From: Pontederia crassipes
Lineage: Eukaryota > Streptophyta > Magnoliopsida > Commelinales > Pontederiaceae
Reading direction: 5' to 3'
Assembly: GCA_030549335.1 (NCBI GenBank)
Contig: CM060188.1
Coordinates: 70,896,696-70,960,695, forward strand
DNA length: 64,000 bases
Positions 1-14,026 of the stretch are shown here, piece after piece (position 1 is the stretch's first letter; each line of letters begins with the position of its first letter). The notes below the pieces were generated by a model. The model did not search any database. It was not told the DNA's origin and was given only the letters and a program-made list of their open reading frames with translations. The position numbers and the translations under genes were made by a program.

Positions 1-329
1 TTATTCTGAACATGAAAGCGACTGAGAACCAACACCAGGACAAGAATTTTAAGCTGTCAAGCATATTTTGCACTTCAACAACTTGCAGATGCATTAAACA
101 TACTAGCACCTGTGAGTCACAAGAAGCAACAGAAAAATGTGTTTAACAAACAATCATGTTCAATACCAAGAAAACAATTGAAGTTACCGTGTAAAAAAAT
201 GTTGGATTCCAAGCTCTAAAAGTTATTTGAGATATGAAGTACGGTTTAAAAATAATTTCCCTGTTGTTTTATGCACTTTCCTTTTCTATGAGGTAGAACT
301 AGTCTGACAACTTCAAGAAAAAAGGTTAC

Positions 330-2411
330 CTGATCATTTTCCAAATGAACTTGCTTCACATGCTTTTGGTAGCAAAATTCATAAGACCACCAACTTTCAT
401 GCTGCATGATAAAATATAACATAAGAAATGTTGAAAAAGAACAGAGTCAGAATTCTATTAAGGAACCTCACATTGTAGAAACATCTGTCCTTCAGCACAT
501 CCAATAACTCATCAGGAGTCTTCAACTTAACCCTTCGTTCGCTTTCAATTATAATACTACTTGAATTTTGTGGGGCAGCTGGCTTTGAATTTTTTGTTTC
601 CTCAATCATAGGCATGAAACACGTGTAGCTGCGCCCTTCCTTATTGGACATTGGAACTGACTCCTGGCCTTCTTCCTGTAAATGTTTCCCTAGCTGTTAG
701 TGGATTCTCGTCAAGTTGGGCATTCTATTTAGTCCAAAACATTGAGTGAAATAGAGGCATTAAGATCCATTCAAAATCAACAAATTGCAACAAAGGTCCC
801 TGGAAGAGAAAATGGAACATATAAATCAAACTGTCACTTTAGCCTCATGACTCCTGACTTCAACTTATTTGATGTCAATTGTACAGTATCAATCACCTCC
901 AATTGACTCAGTTAAATGGACCATACTATCTTAAATTTCAGCTTGAAGTTAATTCAAACCAACTAAAAGTTCACGATAAACCAATTCTAGAAACAAACGC
1001 AATGAGCTTGAACATTAGGATGCAGTGACTTGAATGAGATAACCAGATTCAAGATGTGGTTGCAGATTATCGACCAACTTGAAATAAACTTAAAACTAAC
1101 CTATGAATTATGGAATTTTTAACTAAGTTGTTCTTCTCTATATTTGCCATGGAACCAGTTAAAGCACGGCATTCTTCCCTTGACAAACACAGGCTTTTTG
1201 TTAGGAGTTTGATAAATACAAGCTGCATGAGAAGGGAATAAAAAGTCAAAACACATAAAGATTACGCTGATGATGTATTATTTACAAACCTTAATCTCTT
1301 GTTTCTTAGGGCATTGTCTCATGCTAATACAAAACTCAAGGAAACATGAACTTATGATAATACATCTTATAATTTTCTAGGTTGAGACCTTCATTTTACT
1401 GATAAGCATGTGCTTTCAGGGGATACATCACTTGAGATGCCCAAGGTTGCTCCATATTTGAAGAATAGAACAACATTAAAAGGTAAAAACTATAATCCTT
1501 AATGGTAATCTTAAATCATTCAAAGACAAGTTCACTACAACAAATGTATCCACCTACGACGCATTATCAACAATTATGATGTAGTCAAGTATAGAAAAAA
1601 GCAGAACTCTTCAAGATGAACTTACAGGATAAAATGGCGAATTCACTGGATGAACCTCAACCTTATATTTTGGTTCCCGAGAACTCCGACCAAATGCTCG
1701 GCCTGCTATACAACAAATGCTTTAGACACCAAAAAATTACTTTAAAATGATCAAAACATAAGACAACTGTTCTCCATGAAAAGCACAAATATGAAGACTA
1801 ATGTCTAATGTAACACCACCAGTAGCATTTTAATGATGAACACTGGTTCCGCTACTGATCCAACCAAGTATTCAGGATAATCTTAGAAGGATTTAAGATC
1901 CGAAGGAAACATATCACATAATTAACAAGAGAGAGCATTAGATGTTTTTCAAAATAGCTAATTATATGAAAATACCAATAATCAAACATGTATAGAGTTC
2001 AAATGCAGAATGAGATCATGCGTTAAGAAACCCTAATTTACGATTCAAGAAACTACTTATCCAGATACATCGGAAAGTGATTATATATAAAACAAATCGA
2101 CTTACTTCAGTAAAATAATTCAAAACTTGCAACCCAGAACACAAAAGGGACAGAAATAAACTTTTTTTTCTCATTATACAGAAATAAGTAAACCTAACTA
2201 CATAATCGGCGATTAAGAGCAAAATTGCAACTTGGAAAAATTCAATCATTGAGAAAATCAAAGGGATGCGATCGAAAGATTACTAACCGGAGCTCGATGT
2301 GACGATCTCATCGGCAGAAACCAAGAGAGGGGAAGGATCGCAACGGAGGAGGGGGAAGAGGAGGAGGAGGAGGAGAAGGAAGCGGAGAGCCGGGAGCTTG
2401 CAGGAATCCAT
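330..2411 (-). CDS. OS9: OS-9 homolog, ER lectin (5' part; gene continues beyond the left edge)
   Basis: OS-9 proteins are ER-lumen lectins with an MRH domain. They recognise trimmed glycans on misfolded glycoproteins and pass them to the HRD1 ubiquitin-ligase complex for ER-associated degradation; the Arabidopsis protein (EBS6/OS9) acts on mutant brassinosteroid receptors. Four exons can be read: 2288-2411, 1626-1702, 472-675 and 330-401, all with consistent phase and GT-AG borders, giving 159 residues. Exon 1 encodes a signal peptide with a long leucine run (residues about 9-22). Exon 2 carries the family stretch AFGRSSREPKYKVEVHP. Exon 3 carries ESERRVKLKTPDELLDVLKD. Exon 4 carries the MRH start WWSYEFCYQKHVKQ, with the paired tryptophans. 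The start at 2411 was chosen because the signal peptide follows it directly; the longer upstream frame would put a non-signal sequence first. The rest of the MRH domain and the C terminus lie outside the window. Confidence 0.9.
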
Positions 2412-4018
2412 TGGAGAACAAATTCGAAGGCCTGGTCGCCGGCGCGTCCCCAGGATCGCCGTCGCTGCGGTCGTCGCGGCGGCGTTGGCTTCTGGGGGTT
2501 TTACTTCGGAGTTCAGACCACACGGATCTTTCATCATCTCTTCGAGTTGCTCGGCGGTTGAATCATGCGAAGTGCTTACGAAACGAGACCAATCAGCTCG
2601 TGCCAAGTCAGCTGTTAAAAAATGCCTGTAAAACACGTGTACCCACATTAAACCTAGCGGATTCAATTAAAACAAAATCGTTTATCTTTAGCATTCTTAT
2701 TTTAAATTAAATTAGTGCATTATTAATCAGCGGATATGACTAATGATCAGGGGTCTAACAAATAAGCATTTGTAAATCTAACTGTAAAATTAGTTGAGAA
2801 ATATAAAAAACATAATTGAACATGGGATAAATTATTCGATTCAATCACTATACAAATTTTATTACCATGCAAAAAATAAATTGTTTATATCTTAATTAAA
2901 TAAAATAAAATCTCGTAATTATTTTTATTGAAATATATAGAAATTTGTATTTACAATAATATAGAAATTTAAGGTGCTTGAAAGTGCATTAATCCCAATT
3001 ATATAGTGCAACCACGAAATAAAAATATTTGTTATTAATTTTTTATTCATGATTAATATATAAATAATTTATAATTAATTAAGCATGAATATAAAAAAAT
3101 ACAGTTAAATGGTGATAAAATAAAATTGAAAAATATAATAAGATAAGTTAAGAAAATATAATGTATTTTAATAAGGGTAAAACTAGAAAAAAAATATGAA
3201 CAACAAATCTCTAATCGCTAAACCCTAGTAGAAGTAACTTTTCAATATTTTTATTTAAAACGTTAAACACTATTTTTTTTGTAATTTTTCAAACATAAGA
3301 ATTAACAGTTGAATCGCTATACGCTAGTTGAAATGTTAATTTTGATGTTGTCAATACAGAGCCTAAGTCCATACGATGGATAGATATTACATATATTAGT
3401 CATTATATAATTATTTTTTTTATAATGGTAAGAATTATTGAAATAAAATTTTTAATATGCAAAGTGTTAATTTAGTTAGAGTACTTTGCTAAAAAAATGT
3501 TGACACAATATGAAAATAAATTGAAAGTAAAATTTAAAATATGGATAATAATTTTTTATCATCAAATTATATTTAAAATTTGTGAATGATAAATAAATTA
3601 TTTTTAATATAAATAAGTTATTTAAAATTATATTTAATATTCTTCAAATTATTTTTTATAAATAAGAAAATAAATCACTCTCTTTTTCAGAATAAAAAGG
3701 AAAAAAGTTATTTTTCTAATTGTACTCATACTGAATTCGTGAAATTATTTTTAATTCCGGTTATTAATTTTTTAGAAAAGAAATATTAATTGGTTTAATT
3801 ATACTTATGACTTATTACTTTTCTTCAAGTAAAAAAATCCTATTTATATTTATTTATATAGGGCTCCAAATTTTACTTGAAATTCACATTTTAATTTAAT
3901 TTATATTACAAATAGAATAATAATGTTGTATATGAATTAATAGTTTCAATATATATGTATTTTAGTTTAATAAGATCAGGATATGTATCATGATTTTATT
4001 ACTATATTTTTAGTAATA

Positions 4019-4064
<46 letters not shown>

Positions 4065-5595
4065 TAGGATTATAATTAGATTTTGGAATAAGTTTGGATT
4101 ACTGATCCAAAATATCAAATGTTTTATTAGATGACCATCGTGGCATGGCACTTGTCATCTCGTACATTTACATTTTTTATTTTTAGTTAATCCAGATTTC
4201 CACTCAAATTAACTTTGTTTTCTTAAAATAATCTCATTTGGTTTGCAAAAGTCCTATTTCTACTCGGACTAAAGAATGCAAAATTTTAAAATATAATAAA
4301 TTTCTAACCTCCTATTACTGCTCAAATTAAATTTATTTTGACTTAATTTTATATTTTATTATTCTTAAATATTTATATCTAACCCTATCAAAACTCCTAT
4401 GTCAACTTAAATTAAAATTATTTTTTATATATTTAGTTAATATTTAAATATTATCGGTATTGAATATAAGGATAAAAATAACGTATGCATAAAGAATTTT
4501 ATTTGACCTCAAATATTCTTTATAAGTATTTTATTATGTTTATGAGTATTAATTTAAATTTTTCCTGTGTTGTACGGTATTCTCTGTTTTTTTTGGGAAT
4601 ACAATTTAATTGGTATATATTACGATTTTGATTACAATTTGAAATACATTAGAACTATTAGTTTTATTAAAATTGGAACAATTATTTTTTAAAACAAATG
4701 TTTTATCCTTATATTTTATCATTTAATATTAAAATCATAAGATGTATCATAAGGTGCAATCACGGTGATTCCACCGTGCAATCTCATATTTCTGATCCAT
4801 CAGATTAGAACTATTTTGATCTAATGGTCCAAATTACTTATGTTTTGAACTTTCAAATTAAAATGATACTCAAAATTATGAGATTGCATGGTCACAATTA
4901 TATATTGATACATATATATAACTTTAAGTCGTTCATTTTATCCATATATTTAATTAGGATCTTATGTGCTTTCTTAGAATTAGAATTTTATATTAATTAG
5001 GATATGAATATTTTTCTAAATATACATTTATAATTAAAATTTGGATTTAAAATAAATTATTTCCTCTGTAATAGATACATTTAAAATAGTATAAGTTATC
5101 AGCTGCTTTTTTGGGACTACGATTTTATTGCTATATATTAGGATTATGATTAAAATTTGAAATAGATTTGAACTCTTAGTTTGAGTAAACTTAAAATAAT
5201 TATTTTTTAAAACAAATATTTTATAATTTAATATTAAGATAACAAGGCGTATCCTGATCCAAGTACCTATATATTAAACTTTTACTCTATCTCTTATATA
5301 TTTAATATATGGATAAATATATATATTGAAATAAGAAGATATATATATATCGATATATATGGATACATATAACTTATATCGTATGTTGGTTTTATCTATA
5401 TATTTAATTTAATTAAGATTTTATGTGTTTTCTTAGGATATGAATCTTATCCAATATACATTAATGATTAAAATTTAGATTTAAAATAAATTGGTACTAT
5501 TATTATTGATTTAAATTTAAATAATAAAATTTTAATAATATTTTGTCACTTGTCCCAATCTCTTACTTATATCTCTACTTATCGCAATCTCTTAC
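2412..5595. other. AT-rich intergenic region upstream of OS9
   Basis: The first 250 bases form the GC-rich OS9 leader and proximal promoter. Beyond about 2650 the sequence is very AT-rich with no convincing reading frame. It holds an (AT)n microsatellite at about 4021-4058. Two related AT-rich stretches near 4600-4900 and 5100-5400 repeat phrases such as 'tattaggattatgattaaaa', so an old diverged duplication is possible. No RNA gene or coding similarity was recognised. Confidence 0.6.
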
Positions 5596-5839
5596 TTATA
5601 TCCCCCACAGATTCACTAATCGGGTAACGAAACCCTCATAGGGGAAATAAGCAAATAAGCGTATGAGGTACCACAAAAGGGTTACAACTAGGTTCGAGAC
5701 ATTATCAATACTTTTTTTGTTGAACAATCGAGTAAGCAACAATGTTGCAAGATATGCATAGAGTGCTAAAAGTATCTCCAGTTGAAGGAAAAGAAAGATG
5801 ATAACAGAGCTAAATGAAATTAATAATCTGTTCTGCATT

Positions 5840-7474
5840 TCTGATGAGAATAATCTTTATGTGCTTTACAACACCATTTTAGACAAAAAAAAAAGGATCT
5901 CATACCCAAAGACCAAGTGACCAACACAGTTACAAAGCACCACATATCTTGCATGCTTGAAGAAAAAATAGAACACAAACCTTGAAAACCTAGACATGCT
6001 ATGAACTATTACATTCCCAAGTATGACAAAAAAAATTTGTAGAAAACAACAGATGAATCAAGCCCTATCCAAAGGACCAATGGCAGGTGCATTCATCTCC
6101 AAGGGAGACCTCTATGAATGACCGGCGCGTATCAAAGGTATCAATAATGTAACAGTGGGACAATGCTAAATATTTCACCAATTTTTTTCCTGCTATACGA
6201 AGAGGTGACAACTTCCCCGTAGGTAGGACCCTAGTAATTAAACATGAAACTACATCCAGCCCAGCAAAAGACCTGCGAAGACAAAATCACGGTTAGAAGG
6301 GGGAGGAAACTATTAGCAGACAGTAGTTTTATGCAGCTACAAAAGAAAAACTTAATGCCGAATCTAAACTATCGTAGCAGAATTGTATGCATGCTGTTCA
6401 CATATGCAAGTATATTAATCACAAGAAATGAATTCTCTAGTAGAAGTAAACCTAAAGCAAATAATATTATCAGAGTACATTAAAATTTCTAAAGAAAACT
6501 GAAAAACCTTCTTTAAATATCACCACTCATCACTGTACACTATACCTGTATGTATCTGGTACAGGACATCACATTATCTACACAAGGACAGACTTCTTTT
6601 ATGTTTATCAACAGACAGTACCAGTATGCCAGAAACTATGTGACAAGTTACTTTTGGCACAGGCCGAAAACACTCAAGTCATCAAATTTGGAGTGACAAG
6701 ACCAAGCAAACAAGATATTGACTAGCTCAAAGTGAAAATGTTCGGACTTTCCATGTCTTGTGCAATGACAATTCCAACTGGGACACTCCTGGATACATAT
6801 TTATAACACCAAGGATATAGGAGAAACTAGAAAAGCCTGAAGCTGAAAAAGAAGTCGACATTCGTAGTAACATTTTTGGATAGTTTATGCTTCATTTATT
6901 CAAACTTACATTAACTCTTTGCCTCGTATTTCAAAGGGCATAATATATTGTTAATGTCAAGGGTGTACACTGTTCAACATGTTTAATGATGCAACTCATA
7001 AAAGTTTCAGTCTTTGGATACCATTGTTCAATTGGCAATGCCAAAAGCGATGATGATTACAGTCCATATGAACGAAAATCAGGAGAGAATAAAATCAAAA
7101 GATTACTATGTTTTCCTCTTTTGAGAAAAAAAATGCAAAAATGTTAATTCTTGACAAAGATAATGTTATGTATCTCAGCAAGAGAGAAAAATGAACATCC
7201 TTGAAAATGTCATCAAAATGATAACATCCAGGTAGAAGCCCCAAATATATTCTAATAGAGAAACTTCAGTTAATAGGTCTTTTTTGTTTGTCACAAGCTG
7301 CCTGTAAGATGTCTCCACTAAGCCAATCATTGTTGCAGCATCAGAGAAATCATAGAAGAGAAAATGCTTCTCTATGTGAGTTCATTGACCGAAAAGTGAA
7401 TGTGTAGACTACTGGAAATGGAATAACTTTGCAGTTAAATAAGTACCAGATATTTCCGAATTTCTGACAGGGAT
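5840..7474 (-). other. Predicted 3' UTR of the PHOX gene, with an intron
   Basis: After the PHOX stop codon, the minus strand shows a good donor (CTG|GTACTT, exon end 7447) and a good acceptor (CGCAG|GTC, exon start 6272). The resulting last exon, about 6272 down to about 5840, is T-rich on the transcribed strand and has the look of a plant 3' UTR. The stretch is much less AT-rich than the true intergenic DNA on its left. No coding frame is supported. The splice assignment is inferred from consensus alone. Confidence 0.4.
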
Positions 7475-10003
7475 TTAAAGATGCTCCAATATGTGCTGCA
7501 GCTTTGGGACTCTACGCCGAAACAATGGCTCAAGTCTGAAAGAGGGAACACCACTTATCCATCTTTTAGCATCGTACATTTCCATCCATGCCTGAACAAT
7601 TTCATCAATATGGAACCCTAGTCCTGCAACAAGAAAAAGACATTGCACATCTAATGAGAATTGTCCACAAATAACCATCACATCCACTAGGAAGGAGATC
7701 AGTGCCCCCCAAAAAAAAAGCCTCAGGGAGATTAATGTAATAGATTATTACATAGTGCCATTCAATTAGCACGCATGATGTAGCAACAAATATGCATTTC
7801 AAAATGGTCGAATGAGAAGCTTTGGAGAGATCACATAGGAGATGCAAGATTCTTGTTTATTCATATAGAATTTAGTTTGATATTGTTACCTATATACGTC
7901 TAAGGATATATGGGTAAAATGTTAACAAGATCTTGAATGACCTTGCTCAACAACGAGCAAGCTTGTAAATGTGGTCTCATAATATTGTTCAAATATTGCT
8001 CATGCAGTATTTAAAGTAAGAACATCATGCACAAATCAATGAGAATAAGCACCACAAAATAAATGTTTGTTACTACTCAAATGAAGAATATAAATAAGGT
8101 AAATATGGCAAATATATATACCGTCTTGGGTAGTTTCATTGGCACAGTGGTTTTTAATCATCACGGCAATGTCACTTGGAGAAGCCCCTGCCAGTTTGAA
8201 TTTCTCAACAGCTGCCATAAGACATTCTTCCCAAGTTGGAAGGCCTATCCTGAATTCCACAATCGACCTCTCATAGAGCATAGTGCCCCATAATATATTT
8301 ACCTGGGACCTCATATTAGAAGCAAGTTCAGCAGCTTCATCTGTAGATAGCTCCTTGAAATAATTATCCAAACCCATCTTTTGCAGAAAGTTTTTTTCCT
8401 TGCTTGGTGTCGATAGGTTCTTTAGCCGATTCTCTTCCATTTTCTCCCACATTTCTGTCCCACTTTCCATAGAATCCTCAGCATTATTAAATAGCTCTAA
8501 TACATTCTTTGAAGGCCAGTTATCTACATCTGCCTCAGTTGCAATCGCATAACACCATGAGAGCTTTGCTTGTTCAAATTGTTGTTGCCCAAGAGCAAGA
8601 AGCCCTTCATAGAAGTCAGGTTTAATTTTCAGAGATTCTGCATATTTTTCACCCGCCTTAGCATATTCAGCTTGGGCCCACTCATATGCAGCTTTAACCT
8701 GCTGGAGTAGTGATTCCTTGGATGTATCTTCTGAGAAGAACAATTTCTTCCTTGCTCGAGACATGTGAACATTTCCCCAGTTGAACAGGGCTAGTGCTGT
8801 CATCTCCTGAAATTTATCCTCAGTTAACTCGAAAATTCCTTGTGCTTCTTCACTTGTGACAGTTTCTTCCATTGCCTCAGAGTAAAGTTTCATTCCAAGC
8901 TCATGAAGATTCAAACAAGCATCTGAATTGATGCCCACATGGTTCTTGAATAAACGAGAAAACTGAATGATATAGTCATCCACATAGGAAGGAGGATCCT
9001 TATCGTTGTCACTCTTTACGCTACCATTTTCGGATATGCTGTTAGAATTTCTACCCACTCCCCGAGCCGAGCCATTCTTTGTTTCTTCAAGCCATGGTTC
9101 ATGCTCAGGATTCACTTCTGCAATATACAGCCTTAATGATCCCTTTGGATCCGCAGATTCTTCAGCCCACCTTAATTCCTCCGATGTTGTGATAGTCACC
9201 AAGTCACCTTCTTTGTCCTTGTATTTGACGAGGATGGCCTTTAAGCCTGGAAACTTGTTACCGACAATCTCCCTCAACTGCAACATGCTACAGTTGGCAG
9301 GTAACTGAGCCCATCTTATGTCCTCTCCAAAAACCACTTTCACAGCTCTCATAGGCTCTTCTTTAACTTCATCTTGTTTTACCTCCTTCACATCCTTCTT
9401 TTCCTCGGTCTTGTGGCTCTTCTTCTTCTTTGGCTTTTCTTTTACCACCACAACATCAGGAATCGGGACAACTGTCTTCTCATCCAATTTGATGCCTTGT
9501 TTCTCCATAGCTTTCTTTACCCTTTCAGAAATCTCTAATGCTGTGAGGTTGTTGGGTTCCAAGCTCAAAACGAGATCCACATCCCTACAGGCCAAATCCA
9601 ACCTATTCAAAGCTTCAAAGCACCTTGCCCTCTTTAGAAGGGCTTTGCTGTACTTCGGCGATATCTCAAGTGCAAGGTTGCATTCCTCGATAGCTCGGTA
9701 GTGGTCCTGACCCATTTGCATATAACAAGCAGCAATGTTGCTCCGAAGATATGCTACATCGATGTGGTTCGCGGGAAGCAGCTTGATGGCTTTTTCATAC
9801 TTGTAGATAGCACCGCTGTAGTCCCTCTTTTGGAACAACTTGTTGCCCTCTTCCTTCTCGTTCTGAGCCATGTCTATGAATATAGTCGTGTCCTCGTCAA
9901 AGACTTTTGGGCTGTGCTCGCTGGATCTGTTGTGCTTGGAGTTCATATCTCCCAATTTACTCGACGAATTTGACCGCTTTTTCTTTCCAGTAGGCTTTCC
10001 CAT
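7475..10003 (-). CDS. PHOX3: PHOX-family protein: TPR and PB1 domains, HSP70/HSP90 co-chaperone type
   Basis: There are two coding exons (8122-10003 and 7475-7623), giving 676 residues. The start at 10003 is preferred over an in-frame ATG 31 codons upstream because the family begins MGKPTGKKK and a 5'-UTR acceptor (TTTTGTAG) lies between the two ATGs. Visible domains: three TPR repeats at residues about 45-165 (for example [16 protein letters not shown]), a lysine-rich linker (185-215), a PB1 domain at about 220-296 with the acidic motif [17 protein letters not shown], and a helical C-terminal half ending [15 protein letters not shown]. Plant PHOX proteins are described as carboxylate-clamp TPR co-chaperones that also bind myosin or the cytoskeleton; CLMP1 in Arabidopsis affects chloroplast partitioning. 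The PHOX3 label rests on the neighbouring TIP1 and PHT4;5 genes and on memory of the family, so the exact paralog is less certain than the family. Confidence 0.9.
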
Positions 10004-11040
10004 CTCCAGTTTGCTGAAGCAATCGATAAGACCACCTTCTCCGTCAATCCCCAGTTTACCAATCAGTCGTGGAACTACAAAATAACACTTTGACAAAGCA
10101 ACAGCGAGAAAGCTCGATTAAAGCAGCGATACAGATATTGGCGGAATGGTGGGTTTCCCTAATCTCCCAGGCGACCAAGAAAACCCTAATTCCGCAGCAA
10201 AAATCGAGCCTTTCTCAATCTAATCCACCGGAATAACTTGAGAAGGGGTTCCCAAACCCGAACGAAGAAACAAATTAGGAGGGCAGCTAAGCACGGAACT
10301 CCCTGTCGGACATTAACAAATAAAGAACAAATTTACATGTCAAGATCCAATTTTTACCCCGCAAATCGACATAAAGAATCACAAATCATTCAGAAAATAG
10401 AGGGGCAGACAAAAAGGAAAAAAAAAAAAAAAACCTCACCTTTCCTCCGGCTTTCAGCTGCCTTTCCTTCCACCGCCTCCCCCAAGCCGGAAGCTTTCAG
10501 CTCGGAAGGCAGCCGGTGTCGTACGAGGAACACTCGCGATAGCGAGGAAGGGGGGCGCCCTCCTTTTCCCCCTTTTTTATCCCGTGACAGCTCGGAGCGG
10601 AATCGCCCGGCGCCCCGATGCCAAACGCCAGCCACACGAAATCGCTTCCCTCTTCTCCCTCTCGCTCCCTATCGCTTTCCTCTGGGCCTTGGAAGCTTTA
10701 TCGTGCGGCGGAGAACAGGGGAAGGGCGGAGGGAGAAAAAAAAAGAAATAAACAAAAGGAGAGAAATTTATTACAGCGGCCGCCCAAATTGGGAAAATGG
10801 AATTGGATTTGGGCGTTGCTTCCAGGCTGTGCGTCCGGTGGTGGGCGGTGAAGTAAAAGGAAGCAGTTTGAAATGGTAAGAAGACGAAGACGAAGACGCA
10901 GAAGAAGAAGAAGCAGAGAAGGATGCATGCAAAGAGGAGGAAGGCGAGTGGGTTTGGTTGCCTTGCCGTCTTCGTGGATTCCTTGCTTATACTCCAAGGT
11001 TTCCGGAGGTGTATGCAAAACAGTTCTTAATAAATAAATT
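10004..11040 (-). promoter_or_regulatory. PHOX 5' leader with a UTR intron, and proximal promoter
   Basis: On the minus strand a donor (GGAAAG|GTGAGG, exon end 10440) and an acceptor (TTTTGTAG, exon start 10074) define a likely 365-base intron in the 5' UTR. The upstream leader exon, about 10440-10860, is GC-rich and rich in CT tracts on the sense strand, as is common in plant leaders. Long frames on both strands here are compositional and match no known protein. The transcription start is probably between about 10850 and 11020; no clear TATA box was seen. Confidence 0.45.
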
Positions 11041-11152
11041 AATTAAAATGAGAGGAATTACAAATAATTTTATAAAAAAAGGAAATACAAAAAATATTGG
11101 GTGATAAAAGTAAAATGAAATTAGCAAACGACGTCATTCCGCTCTATTAGTA

Positions 11153-11272
11153 ACTATATTCGTTGATCCATGTTCATAAGATTCGACAGGGTTTTACGCT
11201 GACTGTCGGAGTCTAACACAACCCTTCTCCTTTATCTGAACCTGGGATCGGTTATAAAGTATAGACGGAGTT
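11153..11272 (-). mobile_element. Truncated Au-type SINE copy
   Basis: The sequence from TATATTCGTTGATCCATG through ATAGACGGAGTT matches the SINE at 48574-48759 with scattered substitutions. It lacks the element's 3' end (the conserved CCCACTAGGTGGG block and the CAA/TTG repeat tail). The break is at about 11153. No target-site duplication is visible. Confidence 0.75.

Positions 11273-14026
<2,754 letters not shown>

Noticed and set aside
1-329. A further OS9 exon inside the window
   Set aside because: No continuation of the MRH domain could be read here; it looks like intron, so the next exon probably lies beyond the edge.
2299-2710. Plus-strand arginine-rich frames opposite OS9 exon 1
   Set aside because: They are antisense shadows of the leucine-rich signal peptide exon.
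5596-5838. 80-residue hydrophobic minus frame
   Set aside because: Leucine- and isoleucine-rich by base composition; no family and likely 3' of the PHOX UTR.
9006-9973. Plus-strand frames opposite PHOX
   Set aside because: No homology and a coding gene with strong domains on the other strand.
10238-11018. 213-residue plus and 106-residue minus frames over the PHOX leader
   Set aside because: Compositional frames in a GC-rich leader, without recognisable domains or consistent start context.
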